This document shows, in pieces, positions 24,274 through 32,412 of a stretch of 64,000 nt of DNA; positions within the stretch are counted from its first letter, which is position 1; each line of letters begins with the position of its first letter. The notes under the pieces were generated by a model. That model was not told the origin of the DNA. It searched no databases and worked only from the letters and a program-made list of their open reading frames with translations. This DNA is from Oscillospiraceae bacterium (lineage in GTDB: Bacteria > Bacillota > Clostridia > Oscillospirales > Acutalibacteraceae). Both the position numbers and the translations under genes were made by a program. The DNA lies in NCBI GenBank assembly GCA_910574995.1, contig CAJTCS010000002.1:1-64000 (forward strand), read 5' to 3'.

Positions 24274-24966
24274 ATGAACTATTCCCATGAAGTGGAAAAT
24301 ATGTGCACGGTGAAAAAGGGCCCCCACCACGGCCCGGCTCCCATCCCCGAAGAGGGCCGGTGGGTGAAGGCATATGAGATCAAGGATATCTCCGGCCTGT
24401 CCCATGGCATCGGCTGGTGCGCCCCCCAGCAGGGCGCCTGCAAGCTGACCCTGAACGTAAAAGAGGGCATTGTACAGGAAGCCTTGGTGGAAACCCTGGG
24501 CTGCTCTGGCATGACCCACTCGGCTGCTATGGCCGCCGAGATCCTTCCCGGCAAGACCCTGTTAGAGTGCCTGAACACCGACCTGGTGTGCGACGCCATC
24601 AACGTGGCCATGCGGGAGATCTTCAAGCAGCTGGCCTATGGCCGCAGCCAGACCGCTTTCTCCGAGGACGGCCTGCCCATCGGCGCCGGCCTGGAAGACT
24701 TGGGCAAGGGCCTGCGCTCCCAGGTAGGCACCATGTTCTCTACCGGGGCTAAGGGCGTCCGCTACATGGAAATGGCCGAGGGCTACGTCATCAAGATGGC
24801 CCTGGACGAAGAGGGCGAGGTCATCGGTTACCAGTTCGTACGCCTGGGCAAGATGCTGGAGGACATCCGTCACGGCGTTTCCCCCGACGAGGCTTATAAG
24901 AACAACATTGGCCAGTATGGCCGCTTCGACGGCGCTGCCAAATATATCGACCCCCGTGAAGAGTAA
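24274..24966 (+). CDS. NifU/IscU-like iron-sulfur cluster assembly scaffold
   Basis: A 230-residue protein with NifU N-terminal-domain features: WCAPQQGACKLTLNV, LVETLGCSGMTHSAAMAAEI with a candidate cluster-binding Cys, and LECLNTDLVCDAINVAMREI with another. It is longer than IscU (about 130 residues) by a C-terminal part that ends DEAYKNNIGQYGRFD. In Firmicutes and Bacteroidetes this form is consistently followed by a GGGtGRT protein, as here. It probably acts in the cytosol in cluster delivery; the client is unknown. AAAGGAG precedes ATG. Codon use is strongly biased, which suggests high expression. Confidence 0.85.
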   Translation: MNYSHEVENMCTVKKGPHHGPAPIPEEGRWVKAYEIKDISGLSHGIGWCAPQQGACKLTLNVKEGIVQEALVETLGCSGMTHSAAMAAEILPGKTLLECLNTDLVCDAINVAMREIFKQLAYGRSQTAFSEDGLPIGAGLEDLGKGLRSQVGTMFSTGAKGVRYMEMAEGYVIKMALDEEGEVIGYQFVRLGKMLEDIRHGVSPDEAYKNNIGQYGRFDGAAKYIDPREE

Positions 24967-25001
24967 TCACAGACCATACATAGATTTAGGAGGACAACCA
25001 A

Positions 25002-26009
25002 ATGGCAAATGACGTCATGTTTGAAGGCAAGGAAAGAAGGATGCCCAAGATCGAGAAGTGCCTCGCCGAGTATGGCCTGGGCAGCTTAGAGGAGGCACGG
25101 GAGCTCTGCAAATCGAAAGGCTTCGACCCCTATGAGATTGTAAAGGGCGTACAGCCCATTGCTTTTGAGAACGCCGGCTGGGCCTACACCCTGGGTTGCG
25201 CCGTGGCCATTAAAAAGGAAGTGAAGACCGCCGCTGATGCCGCCGAGGCCATTGGCATCGGCCTGGAGGCTTTCTGCATCCCCGGTTCTGTGGCCGAGCA
25301 GCGCAATGTGGGCCTGGGCCATGGCAACCTGGGCGCTATGTTGCTGCGGGACGAGACCAAGTGCTTCGCGTTCCTGGCTGGGCACGAATCCTTCGCAGCT
25401 GCCGAGGGCGCTATCGGTATTGCTAAAACTGCCAACCGCGCCCGTAAGGAGCCCCTGCGCATCATCCTGAACGGCCTGGGCAAGGACGCTGCTTACATCA
25501 TCTCCCGCATCAACGGCTTTACCTACGTAAAGACCGACTATGATTTCTTCACCGGCGAACTGAAGATCGAGGAGACCAAACCCTTCTCCGATGGCGAACG
25601 CGCGGCTGTGAAGTGCTATGGCGCCAATGACGTGCTGGAAGGCGTAGCCATCATGAAGGAAGAGGGCGTGGACGTGTCTATTACCGGCAACTCCACCAAC
25701 CCCACCCGTTTCCAGCATCTGGTGGCCGGCACTTATAAGAAGTGGGCCCTGGAAAACGGCAAAAAATACTTCTCTGTGGCTTCTGGCGGCGGCACGGGCC
25801 GTACCCTGCACCCGGACAACATGGCAGCCGGTCCCGCTTCTTACGGTTTGACCGATTCTATGGGCCGCATGCATGGCGACGCTCAGTTTGCGGGCTCTTC
25901 CTCCGTGCCTGCCCATGTGGAAATGATGGGCCTTATCGGTATGGGCAACAACCCCATGGTTGGCGCTACTGTGGCTTGCGCCGTGGCCGTGTATGAGGGG
26001 CTGAAGTAA
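25002..26009 (+). CDS. GGGtGRT protein
   Basis: A 335-residue protein of the family named for its motif, here SVASGGGTGRTLHPDNMAAG near residue 260. Other conserved stretches are NVGLGHGNLGAMLLRDETKC, RIILNGLGKDAAYIISRING and GLIGMGNNPMVGATVACAVA. The function has not been established to my knowledge. Its invariable pairing with the NifU-like scaffold (35-base spacer, GGAGG upstream) suggests a cofactor-containing enzyme or a client of that scaffold. Codon use indicates strong expression. A terminator follows. Confidence 0.9.
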   Translation: MANDVMFEGKERRMPKIEKCLAEYGLGSLEEARELCKSKGFDPYEIVKGVQPIAFENAGWAYTLGCAVAIKKEVKTAADAAEAIGIGLEAFCIPGSVAEQRNVGLGHGNLGAMLLRDETKCFAFLAGHESFAAAEGAIGIAKTANRARKEPLRIILNGLGKDAAYIISRINGFTYVKTDYDFFTGELKIEETKPFSDGERAAVKCYGANDVLEGVAIMKEEGVDVSITGNSTNPTRFQHLVAGTYKKWALENGKKYFSVASGGGTGRTLHPDNMAAGPASYGLTDSMGRMHGDAQFAGSSSVPAHVEMMGLIGMGNNPMVGATVACAVAVYEGLK

Positions 26010-26027
26010 AGCTGTATTTAAGATATA

Positions 26028-26073
26028 ATAAAAAAGGGCTGGCATGGCGTTATCCATGTTGGCCCCTTTTTTG
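26028..26073 (+). terminator. Terminator after the GGGtGRT gene
   Basis: AAAAAGGG-CTGGCATGG pairs with CCATGTTGGCCCCTTTTTT around CGTTAT. The A-tract on the other side lets it also end the minus-strand nfo operon. Confidence 0.85.
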
Positions 26074-26082
26074 TTGGCTGGT

Positions 26083-26916
26083 TTACGTCCGGTACAGCTG
26101 CTTTACCAAGGCTATCTCCCGGGCATAGCCCTCCAGGTCGTTTGGCGTCTCCAAGTAGAAGGGCAGCCCGCGCAGAGCAGGGTGGTTCACCACCCGTTCC
26201 AGCGCCTCCAGCCCAAGGGAACCTTCGCCCAGCTTTTGATGGCGGTCCTTATGGCTTCCTAAAGGGTTCATGCTGTCGTTTAGGTGGATGGCCCGTAGCT
26301 TCCCCAGGCCTACCACCCGGTCGAATTCCCCCAATACAGCGTCTAGGCTTCCTACAATATCGTACCCGCCGTCAAAGACATGGCAGGTATCCAGGCACAC
26401 GCCCATTTTCCCCTGCAAATCCACCTGTTCTAGAATAGCGGCAATTTCCTCGAAGCTGCGCCCAACCTCCGAGCCCTTGCCCGCCATGGTTTCCAGCAGC
26501 ACAGTAGTAGACTGCTCTGACCAAAGGATCTCGTTTAGCTGGGCGGCAATCAGCCGGATACCCGTTTCCGCCCCTTGCTTTACGTGGCTGCCTGGATGGA
26601 AATTGTACAGGCTGCCAGGGATGTGCTCTAGCCTTTGCAGATCGTCGGCCATAGTCTCTTTGGCAAAGGTGCGCAGGTCTTCACTGGCCGCGCAGGCGTT
26701 TAGGGTGTAAGGGGCGTGGGCCAAAATAGGGGAGAGGCCCTGTTCTTCTGCAAACTGCCGGTACGCCGCCACATCTTCCAGATCCAAAGCCTTGGCCTTG
26801 CCGCCTCGGGGGTTCCGGGTAAAGAACTGGAACGTGTTGGCGCCAATTTTTACCGCTTCCCTGCCCATGGACAGATAGCCCTTGGCGCTAGACAAGTGGC
26901 AGCCGATCTTCAACAT
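26083..26916 (-). CDS. nfo: Endonuclease IV (AP endonuclease)
   Basis: A 277-residue Zn-dependent enzyme that cuts DNA at abasic sites in base-excision repair. Family signatures are [49 protein letters not shown] and [16 protein letters not shown]; they hold the three-metal ligands. ATG 26916 was chosen because the protein then has the usual 280-residue length and begins [10 protein letters not shown]. It overlaps the end of the upstream YjbR gene, so the two are translationally coupled. Confidence 0.95.
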   Translation of the reverse strand: MLKIGCHLSSAKGYLSMGREAVKIGANTFQFFTRNPRGGKAKALDLEDVAAYRQFAEEQGLSPILAHAPYTLNACAASEDLRTFAKETMADDLQRLEHIPGSLYNFHPGSHVKQGAETGIRLIAAQLNEILWSEQSTTVLLETMAGKGSEVGRSFEEIAAILEQVDLQGKMGVCLDTCHVFDGGYDIVGSLDAVLGEFDRVVGLGKLRAIHLNDSMNPLGSHKDRHQKLGEGSLGLEALERVVNHPALRGLPFYLETPNDLEGYAREIALVKQLYRT

Positions 26917-27290
26917 ACGCTGTCGCCGCCTTTCTCTTGTTTGCGGAGAACCCTCTGCTTGGGCAGGGTCAGCTTCCGGCTTTCCGCTATCATGGCCTGT
27001 ACGTCTTGGCCCGGCACGCTGCCGTTTAAAAGGATGGTGTTCCAGTGGGTTTTGTTCATATGGTATCCCGGCAACACGCTGCCCGGATAAGCCCCCCGCC
27101 AGAAAGCGGCCTCTTCGGGCTTGCATTTTACGTTTACCTGCAGCCGCCCTTGGTACTCGTAAACAAACGCAAAGGCTTTTTTATTGGATTTGTGGCGCAG
27201 TACCGCCCAGTTGCCGTCGGAAAAGGGATAGTCTTCGTAGGCATCCTCCCATTCCAGGCAGAAGCCAATCACGTCCTGGCGGGTGGTCAT
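26910..27290 (-). CDS. MmcQ/YjbR family protein
   Basis: A 126-residue protein of the YjbR-like fold (CyaY-like, DNA-binding in some members). Features: [20 protein letters not shown] at the start, [14 protein letters not shown] in the middle, and [16 protein letters not shown] in the last third. The start ATG 27290 overlaps the stop of the upstream Nudix gene (ATGA). Neighbours point to genome or nucleotide maintenance, but the molecular role is not established. Confidence 0.85.
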   Translation of the reverse strand: MTTRQDVIGFCLEWEDAYEDYPFSDGNWAVLRHKSNKKAFAFVYEYQGRLQVNVKCKPEEAAFWRGAYPGSVLPGYHMNKTHWNTILLNGSVPGQDVQAMIAESRKLTLPKQRVLRKQEKGGDSVC

Positions 27291-27796
27291 GGCATGCCGC
27301 CCTCTTCCAGTAGGCATTCCATCACCAATATTTCCCGCATAACCCGGGGCGAGACTTTCCAACCGGCGTTTTCCAGGCGGCGGTTTACGGCCAAGGCTTC
27401 CTCCAGGCCCATCCATACCGGGCGCAGGCCGTCGGCGGCCTCCCCCTCGTCCAGGGCCTGCTCCCCGCCGGGCCCCTCCACCTCACATAGGAAATAGTTG
27501 GAATCCATTTCCAGGATGTCCGCTATCAGGCCCTTGCGCCGTTCACGGACAACGGCATATTCCCTTGCGGAACCCTTGCGGACGCTGTAGCCGCTTTCCT
27601 CCTTTACCTCCCGGCACATGGCGTCGGCCAGGGATTCCCCCGGTTCCACGCCGCCACCGGGGAACCGGCAGGCACCGCTGCTACCCACAACCATCAGGTA
27701 CTTGCCGTCCCGCCGGGCAATGCCCCGGGCCGCCGTGCGTTTTTCAACCCGGCCCTGTGGGCTGTAATTCATCAAGTCAAATGCCAGTTCAATCAT
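27287..27796 (-). CDS. Nudix hydrolase with extended C-terminus
   Basis: A 169-residue Nudix protein. The Nudix box reads GGVEPGESLADAMCREVKEE followed by SGY; Ser replaces the usual Thr in the ETGY position. Downstream of the box come RRKGLIADILEMDSNYFLCE and a helical tail. ATG 27796 was chosen by alignment with the next paralogue; no strong ribosome binding site is visible there. It is about 43 percent identical by eye to the neighbouring Nudix gene, so the two arose by tandem duplication. The substrate is unknown. Confidence 0.85.
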   Translation of the reverse strand: MIELAFDLMNYSPQGRVEKRTAARGIARRDGKYLMVVGSSGACRFPGGGVEPGESLADAMCREVKEESGYSVRKGSAREYAVVRERRKGLIADILEMDSNYFLCEVEGPGGEQALDEGEAADGLRPVWMGLEEALAVNRRLENAGWKVSPRVMREILVMECLLEEGGMP

Positions 27797-27911
27797 ACCA
27801 ATCGCCACGCGATACAGAATTCGCACAAAGAGCCCTGTAAAAGCGGCCTTTTATGCCCGGTATCATTCCTTTCCCCATGTTTTCCACACGATCCATTCTC
27901 ACTTTCCGCCT

Positions 27912-28442
27912 TCAAACCGCCCCGCTGTCTTCCAACAGGCGCTCCATCACCTTCCGTTCCCGGGTTACCCAGAGGATGGCTTCCTTCCCCTGTGCGCGGC
28001 GGGCCGATTCCTCCGCTTCCGCCCGGCAGTTCTGTTCCCAGGCGGCGCGCAGCGTCGCCCAAACAGGGCAGAGCCCGTATTCCGCCTCATATTCGTCCAG
28101 GACCTGTTCTTTCGCGGGGCCTTCCACCTGGCAGAAAAAGTAGTGGGAGTCCATTTCCAGTATATCGGCAAGCATGCCCTTGCGGCGCTCTGTCACCACG
28201 CCCCATTTCACAGCAGAGCCCGGCTTCATGGCATAGCCAGTCTCCTCCCGTATCTCCCGGGCCAGGGCTTCTTTCAGGGATTCCCCTTCCTCTGTGCCGC
28301 CGCCGGGGAATTTGCAGTCGCCGTATTTCCCCGCCACCAGCAAATACTCTCCGCCGCGCCGGATGATGCCCCGCACCGCCGTGCGCCGGGACACCGAGCC
28401 CCCCGCCGGGTAGCCGCCCAGGTCAACCGTAAATGTAACCAT
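27912..28442 (-). CDS. Nudix hydrolase, paralogue of the next downstream gene
   Basis: A 176-residue Nudix protein with box GGTEEGESLKEALAREIREE followed by TGY. It shares with its paralogue the segments SRRTAVRGIIRRGGEYLLV, ERRKGMLADILEMDSHYFFC and a GPAKEQVLDEYEAEYGL region. It begins three bases after the Gfo/Idh gene stop, so it belongs to the same minus-strand operon. A 115-base gap separates it from the downstream paralogue. Confidence 0.85.
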   Translation of the reverse strand: MVTFTVDLGGYPAGGSVSRRTAVRGIIRRGGEYLLVAGKYGDCKFPGGGTEEGESLKEALAREIREETGYAMKPGSAVKWGVVTERRKGMLADILEMDSHYFFCQVEGPAKEQVLDEYEAEYGLCPVWATLRAAWEQNCRAEAEESARRAQGKEAILWVTRERKVMERLLEDSGAV

Positions 28443-28445
28443 CTT

Positions 28446-29444
28446 TTACCCCCACCTGTCGCTGTCAAACCCCAGGCCCAGCTGCTTCCGGGCTTCCTCT
28501 AGGAATTCGGCCACCCAAATACTCAGCTCTGTGCAGTGCTCATATTCGGCCCGGCTTTCCTCTGGATTCGTGATGTACCAGTGGAAGTCCTTGGACTCCC
28601 AGCCCATCAGCTTATATTTGGGCTGCTCGCCATATAATGCTTCGGTAGAGCCATCCTTGCGCCACAGGGAGATATTGGCAAGCCTGGAAATGGACTCTAC
28701 ATACACAGTTCCCTCATTCCCCTGGAAATCTGTGTTGGCCCCAGCCTGCCCCAGCTTCGAATAGGTTAGGGTGACCACCTTGTCTGGATATTGCATCGTG
28801 ATAATGCCATTGCCGTCCGCGCCGGTGTCCAGTTTTATACAGTTGGCTGTAAAGCTTTCTGGCTTGCCAAACAGGTGCAGCGCCGGGTATACGCAATATA
28901 CCCCCAGGTCCATTAAAGAGCCGGTTTCCAGCTGGGGGTTGAAAATGTTGGGCAGCTCTCCCTGTAAGTAAGCGTCCAGCTTGGAGGAACGCTGGCAGAA
29001 GTCTATCTTAGCCATGGAGATCTTCCCGATTTTTTGCAGCGCCTCCTCCAGGATATCCCGTTGGGGCAGATGCATGAACATAATGGCCTCTAAGAAAACA
29101 ACGTTTTTCTTTCCGGCCAATTCGTGCAGCTCCCGTACCTTGCCGCCCTGGGCGCACAAAGGCTTTTCACAGATGACATGCTTGCCCGCCGCCAGTAGGG
29201 TTTTGCACTGGTCATAATGGGCGGCATTGGGGCTGGCAATGTACACTGCGTCCACCTCGCTGCAGGCGGCCAGTTCGTGCAGGTCGGTAAACACCAGCTT
29301 TGCCCCATGGCGGGCGGCATAGATCTTCCCCCGGGCCTTGTCCCGGGAGTAGACGGCAGTCAGTTCCCACAGGCCGCTGTCTTTAGCCCCGTGTATATAT
29401 TCGTCGGTGATCCACCCGGACCCTATCGTTGCAAATCGCAGCAT
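28446..29444 (-). CDS. Gfo/Idh/MocA family oxidoreductase
   Basis: A 332-residue NAD(P)-dependent dehydrogenase. The Rossmann motif is IGSGWI at residues 7-12; AVYIASPNAAHYDQC and HVICEKPLCAQ hold the typical EKP Lys; the C-terminal domain includes SLMDLGVYCVYPALHLFG. It resembles the trans-dihydrodiol dehydrogenase-like branch, but the substrate cannot be assigned. AGGAAG precedes ATG. It heads an operon with two Nudix genes, YjbR and nfo. Confidence 0.87.
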   Translation of the reverse strand: MLRFATIGSGWITDEYIHGAKDSGLWELTAVYSRDKARGKIYAARHGAKLVFTDLHELAACSEVDAVYIASPNAAHYDQCKTLLAAGKHVICEKPLCAQGGKVRELHELAGKKNVVFLEAIMFMHLPQRDILEEALQKIGKISMAKIDFCQRSSKLDAYLQGELPNIFNPQLETGSLMDLGVYCVYPALHLFGKPESFTANCIKLDTGADGNGIITMQYPDKVVTLTYSKLGQAGANTDFQGNEGTVYVESISRLANISLWRKDGSTEALYGEQPKYKLMGWESKDFHWYITNPEESRAEYEHCTELSIWVAEFLEEARKQLGLGFDSDRWG

Positions 29445-29604
29445 AGCAAAGCTTCCTTTCTTTTATGTTGACACTATTTTCGGATGGGGCCTAGCCCCGG
29501 CGCCTCATCTAAGGGGCCCCATACAAAGGCCCCTTTACCGGTCCTACAGTATTCCTTTCGTACAGGGGCGCGGTTGGCCTTTTGTGCGGGGCCCCATGGG
29601 ATAT

Positions 29605-30813
29605 TTATTCTACGGTTTCAACCGCTGTCTTGATGATGTCCTTGATCTTCTCCATATCTTCAACAACTACGTATTCCAGCTTGCCGTGGGCGTTGGCCCC
29701 GCCGGTGCAGATATTGGGGCAGGGCAGGCCCATATAAGACAGCCGGGCGCCGTCGGTACCGCCCCGGATCGGCATGGTGATGGGCTCCACGCCATTCTGG
29801 CGCATGGATTTTTCCATCACTTCAATGACCTCCCAGTGGGGCAAGATCTGCTCTTTCATATTCCGGTAGGATTCGGTTATAGACACCTGCACAGGCTGGG
29901 TGGGGTATTTTTGATTCAGATAGGCGGCTGCGTCCCGCATAAGCTGGTTTTTCTGCTCCAGCAGCTCCCCGTCGTGGTCCCGGATGATAAACTGCATCCT
30001 GGTATGCTCCACATCGCCCTGGATGCCCACCAGATGGATGAAGCCTTCGTAGCCCTCGGTGTGCTCGGGTACGGCGTTCTGGGGCAGCATGCCGCAGAAT
30101 TCCATGGCCACCGTGGCGGAATTCACCATCTTTCCCTTTGCCGCGCCTGGATGGATGCTGACGCCCGACACCTCGACCACCGCGGCTGCGGCATTGAAGT
30201 TTTCATATTCCAATTCGCCTAAAGCACCCCCGTCCACGGTATAGGCAAAGTCGCAGCCAAAACCCTCCACGTCAAAGTGGTCGGCCCCTTGGCCGATTTC
30301 CTCGTCCGGCGTAAAACCCAGCTTTACCCTGCCGTGGGGCTTCTTCTCCGCCAGGATCTCTTGGGCTGCGCATAAAATCTCCGCTACGCCCGCTTTGTCG
30401 TCGCCGCCCAGCAAAGTGGTGCCGTCGGTCGTGATAAGGGTTTTTCCCTTATGCCCCAGCATGGGAGGGAAGTCGGTGGGGGAAAGGGTCAGGCCGCTTG
30501 TGCCCAGGGGGATATCCTGGCCGTCGTAGTCCTTGATAACCTGGGGCTTGATGTTTTCCCCGCTCACACCGCTGCAGGTGTCCATGTGGGCCACAAAGCC
30601 CACCGTGTTTTTCCGTTCTGCCGTGGCGGGGATGGTGCCGTATACATAACCGGTGTCGGTCATATAGGCGTCCTCGATGCCCATCTTTTGCATTATGTCC
30701 ACAATGTGGGCCCCTAAAACCTTCTGTCCCGGCGTGCTAGGTGTTGCGCCGGTGGTATCGTCGGAGGTGGTGGGGTAAGACACTAAATCTAAAAACATTT
30801 CCTGTACAGACAT
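29605..30813 (-). CDS. pepT: Peptidase T (tripeptide aminopeptidase)
   Basis: A 402-residue M20-family zinc aminopeptidase that removes the N-terminal residue of tripeptides in the cytosol. Motifs: VGFVAHMDTCSGVSG (first metal His and Asp), LLGGDDKAGVAEIL, LGFTPDEEIGQGADHFDVE (catalytic Glu), SGVSIHPGAAKGKMVNS and RGGTDGARLSYMGLP. ATG 30813 was chosen for GAAGGT seven bases upstream; it gives the usual PepT length of about 410. The 160 bases between its stop and the oxidoreductase gene hold GC-rich inverted repeats but no gene. Confidence 0.95.
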   Translation of the reverse strand: MSVQEMFLDLVSYPTTSDDTTGATPSTPGQKVLGAHIVDIMQKMGIEDAYMTDTGYVYGTIPATAERKNTVGFVAHMDTCSGVSGENIKPQVIKDYDGQDIPLGTSGLTLSPTDFPPMLGHKGKTLITTDGTTLLGGDDKAGVAEILCAAQEILAEKKPHGRVKLGFTPDEEIGQGADHFDVEGFGCDFAYTVDGGALGELEYENFNAAAAVVEVSGVSIHPGAAKGKMVNSATVAMEFCGMLPQNAVPEHTEGYEGFIHLVGIQGDVEHTRMQFIIRDHDGELLEQKNQLMRDAAAYLNQKYPTQPVQVSITESYRNMKEQILPHWEVIEVMEKSMRQNGVEPITMPIRGGTDGARLSYMGLPCPNICTGGANAHGKLEYVVVEDMEKIKDIIKTAVETVE

Positions 30814-30931
30814 GGTAAATACCTTCTTTTTGTTTTTTCGATACATCCTTTGTGCGCATTTGGCCGCTAGTATTTTCTGTATATCCCGCTTACGTTCCTC
30901 ACACATAATATGGTAATGGATCCAGCCGCGT

Positions 30932-31027
30932 CTAGGCGTATTCTCCCAGCTGCTTATAGGTAGCTTCCCACGGCCCGCTTGACAGGCGCACCATGGCCGG
31001 AAGAGTGCCGTCTTCAGGAAAAAGCAT
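30932..31027 (-). CDS. Possible 31-residue small protein
   Basis: After the isomerase stop a minus-strand ATG at 31027, with GAGG 12 bases upstream, opens 31 codons: MLFPEDGTLPAMVRLSSGPW, then EATYKQLGEYA, then TAG. It has no domain. It could be a real small protein, the tail of a lost gene, or chance. Nothing else is visible between pepT and the isomerase. Confidence 0.25.
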   Translation of the reverse strand: MLFPEDGTLPAMVRLSSGPWEATYKQLGEYA

Positions 31028-31032
31028 GAAGA

Positions 31033-31899
31033 TTAAACCTCGTCCCAGTACTTTTTAAGGTTCGCAAGGCCAATCCGCACAGCCTCCACACAGGGCTCCA
31101 GCCCCTCAAACTCAATGGCGATAACGCCGTCAAACCCGGCGGCTTTCAAGGTGCGCAGGCATTGCTTTACGGGTACGTTGCCATGGCCAATGACCGTGCC
31201 CCGCAGGTAGTTCCCTGCCCGTGTCTGGAAAGCCCCTTCGCCGGGGTCTTCCGCGTAGAAGCTTTTGCAGATGAAGTCCTTGGCGTGGACATAAGCGGTG
31301 TAGGGGGCCACCCGGGCTACAGCCATGGCTGGGTCCTCGTCGGCACAGAGGAAATTCCCCATATCGCACAGCAGCTTAAAGTTGGGATGGCCCACCGCTG
31401 TGTACAGCTTTTCCACCCGCTCCGAATCCTGCGAGAAGAAGCCATGGTTCTCCGTCATGGTCAGCACACCCTTTTGCGCGGCATATTCGGTGATTTCCCG
31501 CACGGCTTCCGCCAGTCTTGGCAGCAGGCTGTCATAGCTTTGGGCGGGCTCTAAACCCTTGGTAATATCGTGGCGCATGCGGGGGGCGCCCAGCTGTGCC
31601 GCCAGGTCCACATATTTTTTGACCCGGCCAATTTCTTTGGCCGTATCCCCTCCGCTGCCGTTGAGCAGGTCGGCCGCTATCGCCAGGGAAGAAAAACCCA
31701 GCCCATGCTTGTCCGCTTCCGCTTTCAGTTCCTGGGCTCGCTGGGACATTTCCTCCTCCGGGCACTGGAAGTTTACAAAATCTACGGCCTCCACCGCGTC
31801 GAACCCCAGTTCCTTGGCCTTCTGGATGCAGGTTGTAGGGGTCAGCTCCCCAGCTTTGATGGCCTTGTAAAAACTATATAGGCTTACAGAAAATTTCAT
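31033..31899 (-). CDS. Sugar phosphate isomerase/epimerase (AP-endonuclease-2-like TIM barrel)
   Basis: A 288-residue protein with the metal-dependent TIM-barrel fold of the xylose-isomerase-like family. Visible ligands and signatures: MTENHGFFSQDSERVEKLY (Glu), LLCDMGNFLCADEDP (Asp), TAYVHAKDF (His) and VIAIEFEGLEPCVEAV (Glu). The usual substrates are sugars, inositols or hydroxypyruvate-like molecules; which one is not visible. A similar protein lies at 41982-42827. It is transcribed separately from pepT or with the GyrI-like gene upstream (21-base gap). Confidence 0.85.
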   Translation of the reverse strand: MKFSVSLYSFYKAIKAGELTPTTCIQKAKELGFDAVEAVDFVNFQCPEEEMSQRAQELKAEADKHGLGFSSLAIAADLLNGSGGDTAKEIGRVKKYVDLAAQLGAPRMRHDITKGLEPAQSYDSLLPRLAEAVREITEYAAQKGVLTMTENHGFFSQDSERVEKLYTAVGHPNFKLLCDMGNFLCADEDPAMAVARVAPYTAYVHAKDFICKSFYAEDPGEGAFQTRAGNYLRGTVIGHGNVPVKQCLRTLKAAGFDGVIAIEFEGLEPCVEAVRIGLANLKKYWDEV

Positions 31900-31920
31900 A
31901 AAAACAATCCTTTCGTTACA

Positions 31921-32412
31921 TTATGTGGCTTTCAGATTAACAGGTACAAACGCCTCCATCATGCCCTTGCCCTGGGCCTGGATGACCGCAGGCGGGGTGA
32001 TGATATGCCCCATGGAATAGTGGCCGGGCCGTTCATCCAGCTGGAAAATGCCGCTGCCCTCAATATACTTCACTGCTTCCTGGTAGAGCCGGTGGTTTTC
32101 CTCCTCGTCATGTTCCCAATAGCAATAGGTGAGATAGAATCCGCCGTCAAACCCCACCTTTTCATAACCGCCGTCAGGCATGCCTTCCTCTAAGGCATAC
32201 CACCATTCCAGCCCGTTCCTTTCGTGGTTGAAGAACAGGAAATCCCTGGGCATGAAGCTGTCCCGGGGGGATGGCGTTATGCCGCTGAAATAGGCGTTGA
32301 ATTTTCCCAGCACACCCTCCGGGGAGAAGTCAAATCCCGGGTCTGGGCCGGACGTGGCTGCGGTAAACGGCGGCAGGGAAATAATACGGAAATCCATATG
32401 CTCCCTACTCAA
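31921..32412 (-). CDS. GyrI-like effector-binding domain protein
   Basis: About 163 residues (from TTG 32412 overlapping the pfk stop, TTGA) or 158 (from ATG 32397). The protein has the SOUL/GyrI/AraC-effector fold pattern: MDFRIISLPPFTAATSG at the start, DFLFFNHERNGLEWWYALEE, VGFDGGFYLTYCYWEHDEEE, and a closing MMEAFVPVNLK. Such stand-alone domains bind small molecules or bury drugs; no DNA-binding domain is present. It is coupled to pfk by overlap. Confidence 0.7.
   Translation of the reverse strand: MSREHMDFRIISLPPFTAATSGPDPGFDFSPEGVLGKFNAYFSGITPSPRDSFMPRDFLFFNHERNGLEWWYALEEGMPDGGYEKVGFDGGFYLTYCYWEHDEEENHRLYQEAVKYIEGSGIFQLDERPGHYSMGHIITPPAVIQAQGKGMMEAFVPVNLKAT

Noticed and set aside
26917-27126. 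Longer N-terminus for endonuclease IV
   Set aside because: The extra 70 residues lie inside the YjbR gene in another frame, and the family begins at the [10 protein letters not shown] position.
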